A stretch of 64,000 bases of DNA from Bacillus sp. ISL-37 (GTDB lineage: Bacteria; Bacillota; Bacilli; Bacillales; Cytobacillaceae). The number at the start of each line of letters is the position of its first letter. The stretch's first letter is position 1. The notes beneath the pieces were generated by a model. The model did no database searches, was not told the DNA's origin, and saw nothing but the letters and a program-made list of their open reading frames with translations. Location of the stretch: assembly GCF_018613315.1 (NCBI RefSeq), contig NZ_JAGGQL010000011.1, positions 27,852-91,851 on the forward strand, read 5' to 3'. Shown here in pieces: positions 25,577 to 34,087 of this stretch. The translations under genes were made by a program, and so were the position numbers.

Positions 25577-26188
25577 TTAGAACCATCCAACAAGCAGGAC
25601 TAGTACAAGGGCAGTTGTTGTACCCCATGTAATCCAGACTCCTGGATGTGTAAGCCATTGTGTTTTATCATCCACACGTGAAATGCCCTGGGCAAGTCCG
25701 TATGGGCAAACCTTACAGAATGAGTTTCTTGCCTTGTAAGATAAAGCTGTATATAAGGCAGCAGTTGAAGTTACAAGGAAGAAGTATTTGTTCATTTCAA
25801 AGTTAACGAGTGATTCCCAGATCGTGATAGGGTTGTAAAAGTAACTTACTGTCGCGTAAGCCATGAAGATGCTTACGAACAGGGCAAGCAAAAATGTTAC
25901 TGCTTTGCCTTTCTCACCTAATTTTGATTCAATCTTGTTCAAAAGCATGCTGAACGTATTGTGCGGGCATGCATACTGGCAAAACGCCCTGTACACGATC
26001 ATTGAAAGTGCAAGGAAAGCCATCAGGAACAAGAATAAGAAAACGAAAAATAGATAGCCAGCTTCATAGGATAATTCGAAGCCGAATAGGAACAGCTTTG
26101 AATTGTCGATATCCATTCTGAAGCCGTTCCAGAACGGCAGAGTGAAAATAATGATGAAAAATGCCCATCTTGTTATAGTTTTACCCAC
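25577..26188 (-). CDS. CcoG/NapH-like membrane protein with paired cysteines
   Basis: The 203-residue protein has about five membrane helices and two cysteine pairs at helix ends: FCQYACP (Cys70, Cys74) and FCKVCPYG (Cys158, Cys161). This pattern matches the membrane part of CcoG, NapH and NosR-type proteins. It lacks the soluble ferredoxin domain of full CcoG. In this operon it could help copper insertion into the oxidase or carry electrons from quinol. Confidence 0.78.
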   Translation of the reverse strand: MGKTITRWAFFIIIFTLPFWNGFRMDIDNSKLFLFGFELSYEAGYLFFVFLFLFLMAFLALSMIVYRAFCQYACPHNTFSMLLNKIESKLGEKGKAVTFLLALFVSIFMAYATVSYFYNPITIWESLVNFEMNKYFFLVTSTAALYTALSYKARNSFCKVCPYGLAQGISRVDDKTQWLTHPGVWITWGTTTALVLVLLVGWF

Positions 26189-26204
26189 GAGAATCCTCCT
26201 TTCC

Positions 26205-26600
26205 TTATCTATAGTCCTTTAAGTATTCGTAGACCATGTCAATTTCTTTTTCGGTATAAAGATGACCGATAGCCGGCATCGTGTTACGGCCCTTTTTGAT
26301 GACATTTTTAATGTCTTCCTCAGGCATCCTGTCAGTTACCCCGCTTAGGTCAGGTGCTGCACCAGTGGCGTGGCAGCTTAGGCAAGTGCCTTCAAAAATA
26401 AGTTCTCCTTTATTATCCTGTGGAGCAGCAGCAGGTTCGACTGCGAGCTTACCAGGCATGAAGATCGCATATCCGATGGCCCAGATCGCGACAACATAAA
26501 ATACAGCTACCAGGAGCTTTGGCACTCTATTGTGTTCAATTTTAATATCAGAGACAATATCCGCCTCTTTGCTATCATGTTGCTGATATTCTTTTTTCAT
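26205..26600 (-). CDS. Membrane-anchored monohaem cytochrome c (CcoP-like)
   Basis: The 131-residue protein has one membrane helix (about residues 28-48), a linker, and a cytochrome c domain with CLSCH (residues 73-77) and the axial methionine in NTMPAIGHL. CcoP of cbb3 oxidases is usually dihaem and larger. This single-haem form would fill the same place in the operon. SD and position support cotranscription. Confidence 0.85.
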   Translation of the reverse strand: MKKEYQQHDSKEADIVSDIKIEHNRVPKLLVAVFYVVAIWAIGYAIFMPGKLAVEPAAAPQDNKGELIFEGTCLSCHATGAAPDLSGVTDRMPEEDIKNVIKKGRNTMPAIGHLYTEKEIDMVYEYLKDYR

Positions 26601-26637
26601 TTTTTACACCTGCCTTTAAAATGCTGTTTTAGAAAAT

Positions 26638-26670
26638 CATTACCTTAAACCGCGGGGGTTTAAGGTAATG
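26638..26670 (-). other. Perfect 14-bp hairpin inside the cbb3 operon
   Basis: CATTACCTTAAACC pairs without mismatch with its complement 5 nt away. It lies between the ccoO and cytochrome c genes. Only a weak T-run (ATTTTCT) follows on the minus strand. It may be an attenuator or an mRNA processing or stability element that sets subunit ratios. Confidence 0.75.
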
Positions 26671-26686
26671 GTTATGAAAATGAGGC

Positions 26687-27226
26687 TTAGTTAGAGTTTG
26701 ATTTTGCGTCGTTCAATTCTTTCTTGTATTCTTCCAATCTTTCTTCTGTTGGCTTGAGGCTCATCAAGTATGCGACAAGATCATCAAGCTCCTGGTTGGA
26801 TAGATAATCGAAAGAAGGCATGATTGTTCCAGGGCTTGTTGATTGAGGATCAATCAAGTGCTGGCGCTGCCAGTCTTCGTTATATTTCAAGCCGACCCAC
26901 ATCAAGTCAGGGCCTGTACGGTTAGAGCCCAAGAGATGGGGTAAATCATATTTGTAGTCGCCGCCCTTAGTTACAGGACCAAGGTTTTGGTTCGTATCAG
27001 CAGGCAATGCTCTTACAAATTGTGTGTGGCAAGTCTGGCAGCCATTTTGGACATAAATTTCTCTTCCTCTTGCTTCAGCAGAATCCTCTGGATAGTTGCG
27101 GAGCTCACCGCTCGCAGTCGCAGAGTTGATTTCCTGATCGAAGAGGGGAAGGATGACCGTTCCGGCTACACCGAAAGTCCATAGAATTAAAGCAACGATT
27201 AATACAGCTGATGGTTTACGTTCCAA
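26687..27226 (-). CDS. ccoO: cbb3-type oxidase subunit II, cytochrome c (CcoO)
   Basis: The 179-residue protein has an N-terminal membrane helix (about residues 8-26), the haem c site CQTCH (residues 63-67), the CcoO-type segment GSNRTGPDLMWVGLKY, and an axial methionine in GTIMPSF. CcoO passes electrons to CcoN. It follows ccoN by 15 bp, with GGAGG before the ATG. Confidence 0.92.
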   Translation of the reverse strand: MERKPSAVLIVALILWTFGVAGTVILPLFDQEINSATASGELRNYPEDSAEARGREIYVQNGCQTCHTQFVRALPADTNQNLGPVTKGGDYKYDLPHLLGSNRTGPDLMWVGLKYNEDWQRQHLIDPQSTSPGTIMPSFDYLSNQELDDLVAYLMSLKPTEERLEEYKKELNDAKSNSN

Positions 27227-27241
27227 CGTGTTCCCTCCTCA

Positions 27242-28615
27242 TTAAGCAGTAGCAGCTTGGTGCTGTGCTTGCTGTTTTTTCTCAAGTTTTGCAAGTTTAA
27301 TAGTTTTATACATGTTCCATGCCAGGAAGAATTGAGCTACATACATCATTGTTCCACCGATTGCGCGGCCTTGTACGTATGGTTCCATCATCAATACAGT
27401 CTGCAGGAATGGAACGCCTTCAATCCATGCGAATCCTTGGACAACACCAGCGATCCACAATGAGAATGCGAATACTAAGAAACCGACAGTAGAGAACCAG
27501 AAGTGTGCTTCCATTGCTCTCTTGCTGAACATTTCGCGTCCAACGATTTTAGGCAGGATGTAGTAGATTGCTGCGAAAGATGTGAAAGAGAACGCACCGA
27601 ATGGTCCCATATGTGCATGCCCGACAGTCCAGTGAGTGAACTTTATGACTGAACTTACAGATGGAAGGGCTTGCAAAGGTCCCTGGAGACATGCGAACAG
27701 GTAAAAAATCGTACCCGCAACTGTGAAACGTAGCGGTACACTCGTTCTTGTTTGTGACCAAGAACCTTTCATCGTTCCCCAGAAATTGGCTAGAACTGCC
27801 CAAACTGGGATCAAAAGAACAATTGAAGGAATAACTCCAGCTTTAGAAATCCATCCTGGAATCGGTCCATTCATCAAGTGGTGAGGACCATTCCATACAT
27901 AGAAAGTAGCGATTGCCCAGAAACCAATCATGGATAACTGGTGGCTGTATAGCGGACGGCCAGTCAATTTAGGCAGCAGGTAATAAATTTGTCCAACACC
28001 GACTGTTGTCATCCAAAGGCCGATTGCATTATGGCCTAGGAACCAGCCCATCAGACCTTGCTGTACCCCGCTTGGAATCCATTGTGCCGGGAAGTTACCG
28101 ACAATCCAAGTCAATGGCAGCCATAGCAATGATCCAAGGAAATACCAAAGACTGACATAAAGCATTTTTTCCTGGCGGCGTCCAACTGTCTTGAAAAGGT
28201 TATAAGCAACGAGTCCAATTGCGACAAGAAGCTGAACGTCTACCCATAATGGGAATTCTCCGTATTCGATGACCTCGGTTTGGCCAAGCAACAATGCGAA
28301 GAACCCTTCCAAAATAACAATGTTATAAAATACTAGAGCGAAATTCCCCATCTTCTCGCTATAAACCTTCGTTTTAGCAAGCTTTGGAATCATATAGAAC
28401 ATTGAGCCTACATATGCCATCGATAACCATGCGTAGATGACGAGCATTACGTGTGCCGAGCGAACATGCCCGTAAGTGAACCAGCGATTGTTCAACAATT
28501 CTGGCCAGATTTGTTTTGTTGCAGTAAGAAGTCCCATGCTCATGCCGATGATGATCCAGAAGACAGCAGCGATGAACCAGTTCTTGGAAGAACTCCATTT
28601 TTCGTCTGTAAACAT
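27242..28615 (-). CDS. ccoN: cbb3-type cytochrome oxidase catalytic subunit I (CcoN)
   Basis: The 457-residue haem-copper oxidase subunit has about 12 helices. Haem and copper ligands are visible: His55 in VRSAHV, His195 in GHNAIGLW, the CuB pair His245-His246 in NGPHHLMNG, and His333 and His335 in VGHAHMG. It reduces O2 at high affinity. The start at 28615 lies behind AAGGGAG; the longer frame lacks a site. It leads a five-gene minus-strand operon. Confidence 0.93.
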   Translation of the reverse strand: MFTDEKWSSSKNWFIAAVFWIIIGMSMGLLTATKQIWPELLNNRWFTYGHVRSAHVMLVIYAWLSMAYVGSMFYMIPKLAKTKVYSEKMGNFALVFYNIVILEGFFALLLGQTEVIEYGEFPLWVDVQLLVAIGLVAYNLFKTVGRRQEKMLYVSLWYFLGSLLWLPLTWIVGNFPAQWIPSGVQQGLMGWFLGHNAIGLWMTTVGVGQIYYLLPKLTGRPLYSHQLSMIGFWAIATFYVWNGPHHLMNGPIPGWISKAGVIPSIVLLIPVWAVLANFWGTMKGSWSQTRTSVPLRFTVAGTIFYLFACLQGPLQALPSVSSVIKFTHWTVGHAHMGPFGAFSFTSFAAIYYILPKIVGREMFSKRAMEAHFWFSTVGFLVFAFSLWIAGVVQGFAWIEGVPFLQTVLMMEPYVQGRAIGGTMMYVAQFFLAWNMYKTIKLAKLEKKQQAQHQAATA

Positions 28616-28643
28616 TTTGACACTCCCTTGTTCATAAAATAAA

Positions 28644-28672
28644 CACAAATATTTCACAATTTCTTCACAATC
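28644..28672 (-). promoter_or_regulatory. Tandem ResD-box-like repeats upstream of ccoN
   Basis: On the minus strand TTGTGAA occurs twice and TTTGTG once with 11-bp spacing. B. subtilis ResD binds TTTGTGAAT-like sites before respiration genes. Closeness to the start codon (about 30 bp) makes function uncertain. Confidence 0.35.
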
Positions 28673-28743
28673 TGCTATGTTACATGATACATCCCATACA
28701 GAAATAAAGTTATTCAAGTTTTTTATAGTGTTATCCAATTGTT

Positions 28744-28760
28744 TTATACTTGCTGTATAA
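28744..28760. promoter_or_regulatory. Perfect palindrome upstream of ccoN
   Basis: TTATAC-TTGCT-GTATAA is a 6-5-6 perfect inverted repeat, 129 bp before the ccoN start and outside any gene. It is a candidate operator for the oxidase operon. I do not recognise the binding family. Confidence 0.4.
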
Positions 28761-28794
28761 CTGGAAAAAAACCGCGTTAATTTACAACTTTTCC

Positions 28795-28828
28795 AAAAAA
28801 AAACAGAGCGAAAAGATTTCGCTCTGTC
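28795..28828 (-). terminator. Rho-independent terminator, minus strand
   Basis: CAGAGCGAAA and TTTCGCTCTG form a perfect stem. On the minus strand nine T residues follow. It separates the 40-residue gene from ccoN. Confidence 0.92.
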
Positions 28829-28837
28829 AGGGGATTA

Positions 28838-28960
28838 TTAATTTTGTTCTTCTTTTTTATTATTCTTTTTGCGAAGTGTATCTAGGACGAAGATAATCAG
28901 GATAGGGACTCCGATATAATAAAGGAAATCGAAGTAAAAACCCAGGGATTCATGTTCCAT
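28838..28960 (-). CDS. Small single-helix membrane protein, CcoQ-like candidate
   Basis: The 40-residue protein has one hydrophobic helix (about residues 8-27) and a strongly charged tail LRKKNNKKEEQN. GGGAGGTAA lies 7 nt before the ATG. Its size, topology and place next to ccoN resemble CcoQ, but no diagnostic motif exists. It has its own terminator, so it is a separate transcript. Confidence 0.6.
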   Translation of the reverse strand: MEHESLGFYFDFLYYIGVPILIIFVLDTLRKKNNKKEEQN

Positions 28961-29106
28961 TTGCTTACCTCCCAAATTAATTTGAACACATTGTAATCCC
29001 AAAGTTTTTTTTTTACAACCCCTAAAATATACTCTGGACGGTTTCCGGGATTTCTGTTAGAGTAATTCGATAGTATAGGATTTTTAACGATAGGGAGGTG
29101 TAAAAA

Positions 29107-29241
29107 ATGGCACCAGGAGCTTGGATCTTACTATTGGTTATGATCGCATTCACTGCCTCGGCGGGGATCATCTGGGCTTGGAGCAAGAAAAACGGGCTTT
29201 ACGATGAAAGTGTAAAATATAGGATGCTTGATGAAGATTAA
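29107..29241 (+). CDS. ccoS: CcoS-like cbb3 oxidase assembly protein
   Basis: The 44-residue protein has one helix (about residues 6-25). Its WAWSKKNGLYDE then YRMLDED pattern matches the CcoS signature (FxWAxxxGQFDD ... ILxDD). CcoS is needed for haem or copper insertion in cbb3 oxidases. GGGAGGTG precedes the ATG. It is divergent from the oxidase operon. Confidence 0.75.
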   Translation: MAPGAWILLLVMIAFTASAGIIWAWSKKNGLYDESVKYRMLDED

Positions 29242-29588
29242 TCAAGCCTGGATCACAATCTTTACAATCTGCTAATTATAAAGATATATGAACCCGGGCT
29301 TTTATTTCTTTTTATTATTCCACTATTACTTCCACTAGTTTATTCTGCGTTATTTCTTATTATATTCACTGCACATTTCTACTTATCTTTATTTCACAAA
29401 ACTTTTTTCTTCTATATAATATGTCATCAGTTCCATTTTCTTCTTTTAAAATCCCCTGCTATTCAAACTCAAATTCAAATCCACATTAAAAGCAACTATT
29501 CAGTCAAAGGAACATATCATAATCAGAAGGCGTTTTTTACGATATGAAAATCACAAAATAAAAAGTCATAAAAAATTCATAATTACGG
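29242..29588. other. AT-rich intergenic region without a gene
   Basis: This stretch between ccoS and the promoter of sulfur operon 2 is very AT-rich. A weak long-loop hairpin (AAGCCTGG at 29244 with CCGGGCTT near 29293) might end ccoS transcription. I see no ORF with a ribosome site and no repeat array. Confidence 0.5.
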
Positions 29589-29633
29589 TTGACAAAGGTA
29601 ATAATCTTTCGTAATATATACCCTGTAAGGTAT
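29589..29633 (+). promoter_or_regulatory. Promoter and CsoR/CstR-type operator of sulfur operon 2
   Basis: TTGACA (29589-29594), a 17-bp spacer and TAATAT (29612-29617) form a strong sigma-A promoter. The palindrome ATACC-CTGTAA-GGTAT (29618-29633) follows immediately and would cover the start point, as expected for repression. Confidence 0.75.
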
Positions 29634-29721
29634 TTAACAACGTAATCACGTTAGAAAAGATATAATATTTTTTTACAGTTATAAATACCCGTTACCGTAA
29701 TTAACGAGGGGGAGAGAGAAA

Positions 29722-30201
29722 ATGGGAGAACAGAAGAAAACAACAATTATTTTATTCAGTGGGGATTATGACAAAGTCATGGCTGCTTATATCATTGCTA
29801 ATGGTGCTGCTGCCTATGATCATGAAGTGACAATCTTTCACACATTTTGGGGCTTGAACGCTCTAAGAAAAGATGAGCCAATCCAGGCTGACAAAGGCTT
29901 TATTGAGAAGATGTTTGCTAAGATGATGCCAAGAGGCGCGAACAAATTGGGGTTATCAAAAATGAACTATGCAGGTTTTGGACCAAAAATGATCAAGGAT
30001 GTAATGAAGAAGCACAATGCAATGCCGCTTCCAGACTTGATTGACATGGCAAAAGAACAGGATGTTAAGCTTGTTGCATGCCAAATGACAGTAGACTTAT
30101 TTGGTCTTACGCAAGAAGAAATCATGGAAGGCGTAGAGTTTGCTGGAGTAGCAGCTTACCTTGCTGATGCAGAAGACGGTAACGTCAATCTGTTCATCTA
30201 A
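29722..30201 (+). CDS. DsrE/DsrF/DrsH-like family protein
   Basis: The 159-residue protein belongs to the DsrE-like family, longer than the copy at 14849. Its N-terminal KTTIILFSGDYDKVMAAYI and the VACQMTVDLFGL segment with a conserved cysteine are typical sulfur-carrier features. It leads sulfur operon 2. GAGGGGGAGAG precedes the ATG. Confidence 0.9.
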   Translation: MGEQKKTTIILFSGDYDKVMAAYIIANGAAAYDHEVTIFHTFWGLNALRKDEPIQADKGFIEKMFAKMMPRGANKLGLSKMNYAGFGPKMIKDVMKKHNAMPLPDLIDMAKEQDVKLVACQMTVDLFGLTQEEIMEGVEFAGVAAYLADAEDGNVNLFI

Positions 30202-30228
30202 TAGAAACTTTTAATTGGAGGTCTACAA

Positions 30229-30807
30229 ATGGAATCTGTAAAAACAAATTTCACAGTCGACGCAAAAGGGCTTGCATGCCCAATGCCGATTGTCAGAACG
30301 AAGAAAGCAATCAACAATTTAAATCCAGGCGAGGTTTTAGAAGTGCTCGCAACGGATAAAGGTTCTAGGGCAGATATCCAGGCTTGGTCTAAAAGCTCTG
30401 GCAACCAATACCTTGGAACAATTGAAGAAGGCGATGTCCTTAAGCACTATATCCGCAAAGGCGGTTCAGGTGAAGAACAGGAAGAAACAAAATATCCAAA
30501 CATTGTTTCAAACGACGATGTTGTAAAAAAGCTTGAAGCAAATGAGGATGTTGTTGTCCTTGACGTAAGGGAACCGGCTGAATATGCTTTCGGACATATT
30601 CCAAATGCTGTATCTATTCCTTTTGGGGACCTTGAAAATCGTATCGCTGAACTAGATAAGTCCAAAACAATTCTGGTTGTTTGCCGTACAGGCAATAGAA
30701 GTGACATGGCATCCCAGGCACTTTCAAGCAAAGGCTTCGAAAACGTTTGGAATGTGGTTCCAGGTATGTCTGAATGGAATGGCCCAACTGAATCAAAATT
30801 AAACTAA
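30229..30807 (+). CDS. TusA-rhodanese fusion sulfurtransferase
   Basis: The 192-residue paralogue of the protein at 14258 has the same layout: TusA (LACPMP, Cys17), linker, rhodanese (CRTGNR, Cys152). The two share most of both domains and equal length. TTGGAGG precedes the ATG. It would pass sulfane sulfur between DsrE, TusA and the rhodanese-MBL enzyme of its operon. Confidence 0.93.
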   Translation: MESVKTNFTVDAKGLACPMPIVRTKKAINNLNPGEVLEVLATDKGSRADIQAWSKSSGNQYLGTIEEGDVLKHYIRKGGSGEEQEETKYPNIVSNDDVVKKLEANEDVVVLDVREPAEYAFGHIPNAVSIPFGDLENRIAELDKSKTILVVCRTGNRSDMASQALSSKGFENVWNVVPGMSEWNGPTESKLN

Positions 30808-30826
30808 TTTTTTTTTTGATAAAAAT

Positions 30827-30842
30827 ATACCTATGGAGGTAA
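30827..30842 (+). promoter_or_regulatory. Internal operator-like site overlapping a ribosome site
   Basis: ATACC-TATGGA-GGTAA is one mismatch from the regulon palindrome and lies inside sulfur operon 2, over the GGAGGT ribosome site of the rhodanese-MBL gene. The right half is partly explained by the ribosome site, so it may be coincidence. Confidence 0.3.
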
Positions 30843-30850
30843 ATCCGAAT

Positions 30851-31972
30851 ATGAAAGCAATGACGTCTAAAGAAGTGACTAAAAAAGTATTCAATAAAGA
30901 ACCATTTTTCATCCTTGATGTCCGCAACGAGAGCGACTTCAACGACTGGAAAATCGAAGGCGAAAACTTCGAATACCTTAACATTCCTTACTTCGATCTT
31001 CTTGATGGAGTAGAAGAAATCCTTGATAAAGTACCAACTGATAAAGAAGTTCTTGTTGTATGTGCAAAAGAAGGTTCATCAGTAATGGTTGCTGAAATGC
31101 TTGAGGAAGCAGGCCGTGAAGTATCTTATCTTCAAGGCGGAATGAAAGCATGGAGCGAACACCTTGAGCCAGTCAAGGTTGGCGATCTTAAGGATGGCGG
31201 AGCAATGTACCAGTTCGTCCGAATTGGTAAAGGCTGCCTATCTTACGCAGTTGTTTCAAATGGTGAGGCTGCTTTGATCGACGCGACAAGAATGACTGAT
31301 GTGTATCTTGATTTCGCTAAAGAGCTTGACGTTGAAATCAAGCATGTATTCGATACACACCTGCACGCAGACCACATTTCCGGCGGCAGAAAAATTGCTG
31401 AAGCAACAGGTGCAACTTACTGGCTGCCTCCGAAAGACGCTGATGAAGTAACATTCAGCTATCAATCTCTAGAAGATGGCAACAATGTAAAAATCGGTGA
31501 AACAAACATCGACATCAATGCACTATACACTCCAGGCCACACAATCGGTTCTACTTCATTTGTAGTAGATGAAAAATATCTTCTTTCTGGGGATATACTA
31601 TTCATTGACTCAATTGGACGCCCTGACCTGGCTGGTAAAGCAGAAGACTGGGTAGCAGACCTGAGAAACTCTCTTTACACTCGTTACAAGCAGCTTTCTG
31701 ATGAGCTTGTTGTTCTGCCTGCACACTTCATGATCATTGAAGAGTTGAATGAAGATGGCAGCGTATCTGAAAAATTAGGTACACTTTTCGCGAAAAATCA
31801 CGGATTGAACATCGAAGACGAAGCAGAGTTCCGCAGACTTGTAACTGAGAATCTGCCACCGCAGCCAAATGCATACCAGGAAATTCGTGAAACAAACATG
31901 GGTAAAATCAACCCAGACGATGAAAAGCAAAGAGAAATGGAAATCGGACCAAACCGCTGTGCGGTAAGATAA
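30851..31972 (+). CDS. Rhodanese-MBL fusion, persulfide dioxygenase-like
   Basis: The 373-residue paralogue of the protein at 15267 has a rhodanese domain (CAKEGSS, Cys71) and MBL domain ([30 protein letters not shown]). I chose the ATG at 30851, 10 nt behind GGAGGT. An ATG at 30833 would overlap that site. The resulting length equals that of its paralogue. It likely oxidises thiol persulfides to sulfite, which the nearby exporter could remove. Confidence 0.92.
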   Translation: MKAMTSKEVTKKVFNKEPFFILDVRNESDFNDWKIEGENFEYLNIPYFDLLDGVEEILDKVPTDKEVLVVCAKEGSSVMVAEMLEEAGREVSYLQGGMKAWSEHLEPVKVGDLKDGGAMYQFVRIGKGCLSYAVVSNGEAALIDATRMTDVYLDFAKELDVEIKHVFDTHLHADHISGGRKIAEATGATYWLPPKDADEVTFSYQSLEDGNNVKIGETNIDINALYTPGHTIGSTSFVVDEKYLLSGDILFIDSIGRPDLAGKAEDWVADLRNSLYTRYKQLSDELVVLPAHFMIIEELNEDGSVSEKLGTLFAKNHGLNIEDEAEFRRLVTENLPPQPNAYQEIRETNMGKINPDDEKQREMEIGPNRCAVR

Positions 31973-32048
31973 ATTGATCCAGGGGACTTAGCTCCCGGGA
32001 TGGTAATCAAAAAATACTATTTTTCATACAACCAAGGAGGATTTTTAC

Positions 32049-32276
32049 ATGAACGTAGCAAAAGTATTAGACGCAAAAGGACTAGCTTGTCCAATGCCAA
32101 TCGTAAAAACAAAGAAGGCAATCACTGACCTTCAATCTGGAGAAGTACTAGAAATCCACACAACTGATAAAGGCGCTGTAAAAGATCTAGCAGCTTGGGC
32201 TCAATCCACTGGTAATGAACTTCTGAAGCATGAAGAAGAAAACGGTGTGTTCAAGTTCTGGATGAAGAAGGCGTAA
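32049..32276 (+). CDS. TusA-family sulfur carrier
   Basis: The 75-residue stand-alone TusA domain has the LACPMP motif with the carrier cysteine near residue 14 and the typical GEVLEIHTTDKGAVKDLAAWA second half. CAAGGAGG precedes the ATG. It is nearly the same as the TusA halves of the fusion proteins and probably shares partners with them. Confidence 0.92.
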   Translation: MNVAKVLDAKGLACPMPIVKTKKAITDLQSGEVLEIHTTDKGAVKDLAAWAQSTGNELLKHEEENGVFKFWMKKA

Positions 32277-32278
32277 TT

Positions 32279-32311
32279 GAAAAAGGGGGAGCTCGTCTCC
32301 CTTTTCTTTTA
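32279..32311 (+). terminator. Terminator between tusA and the exporter gene
   Basis: AAAAGGGGGA and TCTCCCTTTT pair and run into TCTTTT. A second small hairpin (CCTG-ATAA-CAGG with a later T-run) lies at 32345-32366. The exporter may therefore be read only partly from the operon promoter. Confidence 0.7.
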
Positions 32312-32393
32312 CATTTTCATAGGATTTTTGTGGATAGGAATGTGCCTGATAACAGGCCTGTTTTTTAAGTTTGTTAAATAAGGAGGAAGCCTG

Positions 32394-33170
32394 ATGGATT
32401 TAACTTTTCTTATCGTCATATTTTTAATTGGTTTTATCGGGTCTTATATTTCCGGGATGGTTGGCATCGGCGGTTCAATCATTAAATACCCAATGTTATT
32501 ATATATACCGCCATTGTTCGGCATCGCAGCATTCAGTGCCCATGAGGTTTCAGGAATCAGTGCGGTCCAGGTATTCTTCGCCACAATTGGTGGTGTCTGG
32601 GCTTATCGTAAGGGCGGATATCTTAACAAGACCTTGATCATTTATATGGGTTCCGCGATCCTGGTTGGTTCCCTGATCGGAAGCTACGGTTCCAGATTCA
32701 TGACTGAAGGCGGAATCAACCTGGTATACGGAATCCTGGCTTTGATTGCGGCAATCATGATGTTTGTTCCGAAAAAGGGCGTGGATGATATCCCGCTAGA
32801 CCAGGTAACTTTCAATAAATGGCTGGCAGCATTTTTCGCATTTATCGTTGGGATTGGAGCAGGTATCGTAGGTGCGGCTGGTGCATTCTTGCTAGTGCCG
32901 ATCATGCTAGTCGTGCTGAAGATTCCTACTCGAATGACAATCGCAACATCACTTGCCATCACTTTCATTTCTTCAATTGGATCCACAGTTGGTAAGCTTG
33001 CCACTGGCCAGGTAGAATTTTGGCCAGCATTGATCATGGTTGTAGCGAGTCTGATCGCTTCACCACTCGGTGCAAACGCAGGTAAGAAAGTAAATACGAA
33101 GATCCTTCAGTACATCCTTGCAGTATTGATTTTGGGAACTGCGATTAAGATTTGGATGGATATTCTGTAA
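32394..33170 (+). CDS. TauE/SafE-family sulfite exporter-like protein
   Basis: The 258-residue protein has about eight membrane helices and the TSUP family repeats, with [13 protein letters not shown] early and [13 protein letters not shown] in the second half. TSUP proteins export sulfite, sulfoacetate or other small anions. Its place after persulfide-handling genes suggests removal of sulfite or thiosulfate. AAGGAGG precedes the ATG. Confidence 0.9.
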   Translation: MDLTFLIVIFLIGFIGSYISGMVGIGGSIIKYPMLLYIPPLFGIAAFSAHEVSGISAVQVFFATIGGVWAYRKGGYLNKTLIIYMGSAILVGSLIGSYGSRFMTEGGINLVYGILALIAAIMMFVPKKGVDDIPLDQVTFNKWLAAFFAFIVGIGAGIVGAAGAFLLVPIMLVVLKIPTRMTIATSLAITFISSIGSTVGKLATGQVEFWPALIMVVASLIASPLGANAGKKVNTKILQYILAVLILGTAIKIWMDIL

Positions 33171-33173
33171 TTT

Positions 33174-33210
33174 AAACAAGACTTCGCTTCCGCGGAGTCT
33201 TGTTTTTTTG
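33174..33210 (+). terminator. Rho-independent terminator
   Basis: AACAAGACTTCGC and GCGGAGTCTTGTT pair and are followed by seven T residues after the exporter gene. Confidence 0.92.
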
Positions 33211-33258
33211 GAGATAAAAGGTGGGAAGTCTATAGCCGTCAAGAAAACATCGTTATTG

Positions 33259-33945
33259 TGACAGGTTTCAGGTGCAGAGCCTCAAAGCTGTCAAGAATCC
33301 GTTGTTATTGTGACAGGTTTCAAGCGCTTAGCCCCAAAGCTGTCAAGAAAGCGACGTTATTGTGACAGGTTTCAAGTGGAGAGCCGCAAAGCTGTCAAGA
33401 AAACATTGTTATTATGACAGCTTTGAAGCGCTTAGCCCCAAAGCTGTCAAGAATCCGACGTTATTATGACAGGTTTCAAGCGCTTAGCCCCAAAGCTGTC
33501 AAGAAAGCGACGTTATTAAGACAGGTTTCAGGTGCAGAGTTCCAAAGCTGTCAAGAAAGCGAGGTTATTTTGACAGGTTTCAAGTGCTGAGACTCAAAGC
33601 TGTCAAGAATCCGGCGTTATTGTGACAGGTTTCAAGTGCAGAGCTCCAAAGCTGTCAAGAAAGCGACGTTATTAAGACAGGTTTCAAGTGGAGAGCCCCA
33701 AAGCTGTCAAGAAAGCGACGTTATTTTGACAGGTTTCAAGTGGAGAGCCGCAAAGTTGTCAAGAAAACATCGTTATTATGACAGCTTTGAAGCGCTTAGC
33801 CCCAAAGCTGTCAAGAAAGCGACGTTATTATGACAGGTTTCAAGTGGAGAGCCGCAAAGCTGTCAAGAAAACATCGTTATTATGACAGCTTTGAAGCGCT
33901 TAGCCCCAAAGCTGTCAAGAATCCGACGTTATTATGACAGGTTTG
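33259..33945. repeat. Tandem hairpin array, 14 copies at exact 52-bp register
   Basis: TGACAG-type units begin at 33259 and every 52 bp to 33935, without an indel over 676 bp. Each unit has arms TGACAGSTTTS and CAAAGCTGTC with an inner variable part (for example AAGCGCTTAGCCC), then AAGAA and CGACGTTATT-like spacer. Some copies have perfect 11-bp arms. A partial copy precedes at 33236. Copies differ by scattered substitutions. Most of the gap between the exporter and M6 protease genes is this array. The rest, 33946-34224, holds a PlcR-box-like site only. Confidence 0.95.
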
Positions 33946-34069
33946 GAGGAAAAGCTGGAGAATTTGTCCGAGCTTGGGGTGACTTCCGACAGAATCATGA
34001 GGCTGAACTAGGGTATGACCTGAACCATTCATGAAGAGTTAACCAGTTTAAAACTATTATTTGGTTTAT

Positions 34070-34087
34070 TATGGTAATATACCTATT
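34070..34087 (+). promoter_or_regulatory. Weak PlcR-box-like site before the M6 protease gene
   Basis: TATGGTAATATACCTATT shares 13 of 18 positions with the palindrome at 10303, including TATG and TAATATA, but its right half is a poor match to CATA. It is a low-confidence candidate site for the PlcR-like regulator. Confidence 0.25.

Noticed and set aside
33636..33833. Plus-strand frame of 65 codons in the 33-kb array
   Set aside because: It is repetitive non-coding hairpin sequence without a ribosome site.
33259..33945. Possible CRISPR array
   Set aside because: The whole 52-bp unit is repeated, with no unique spacers; copies vary throughout; no cas genes are present.
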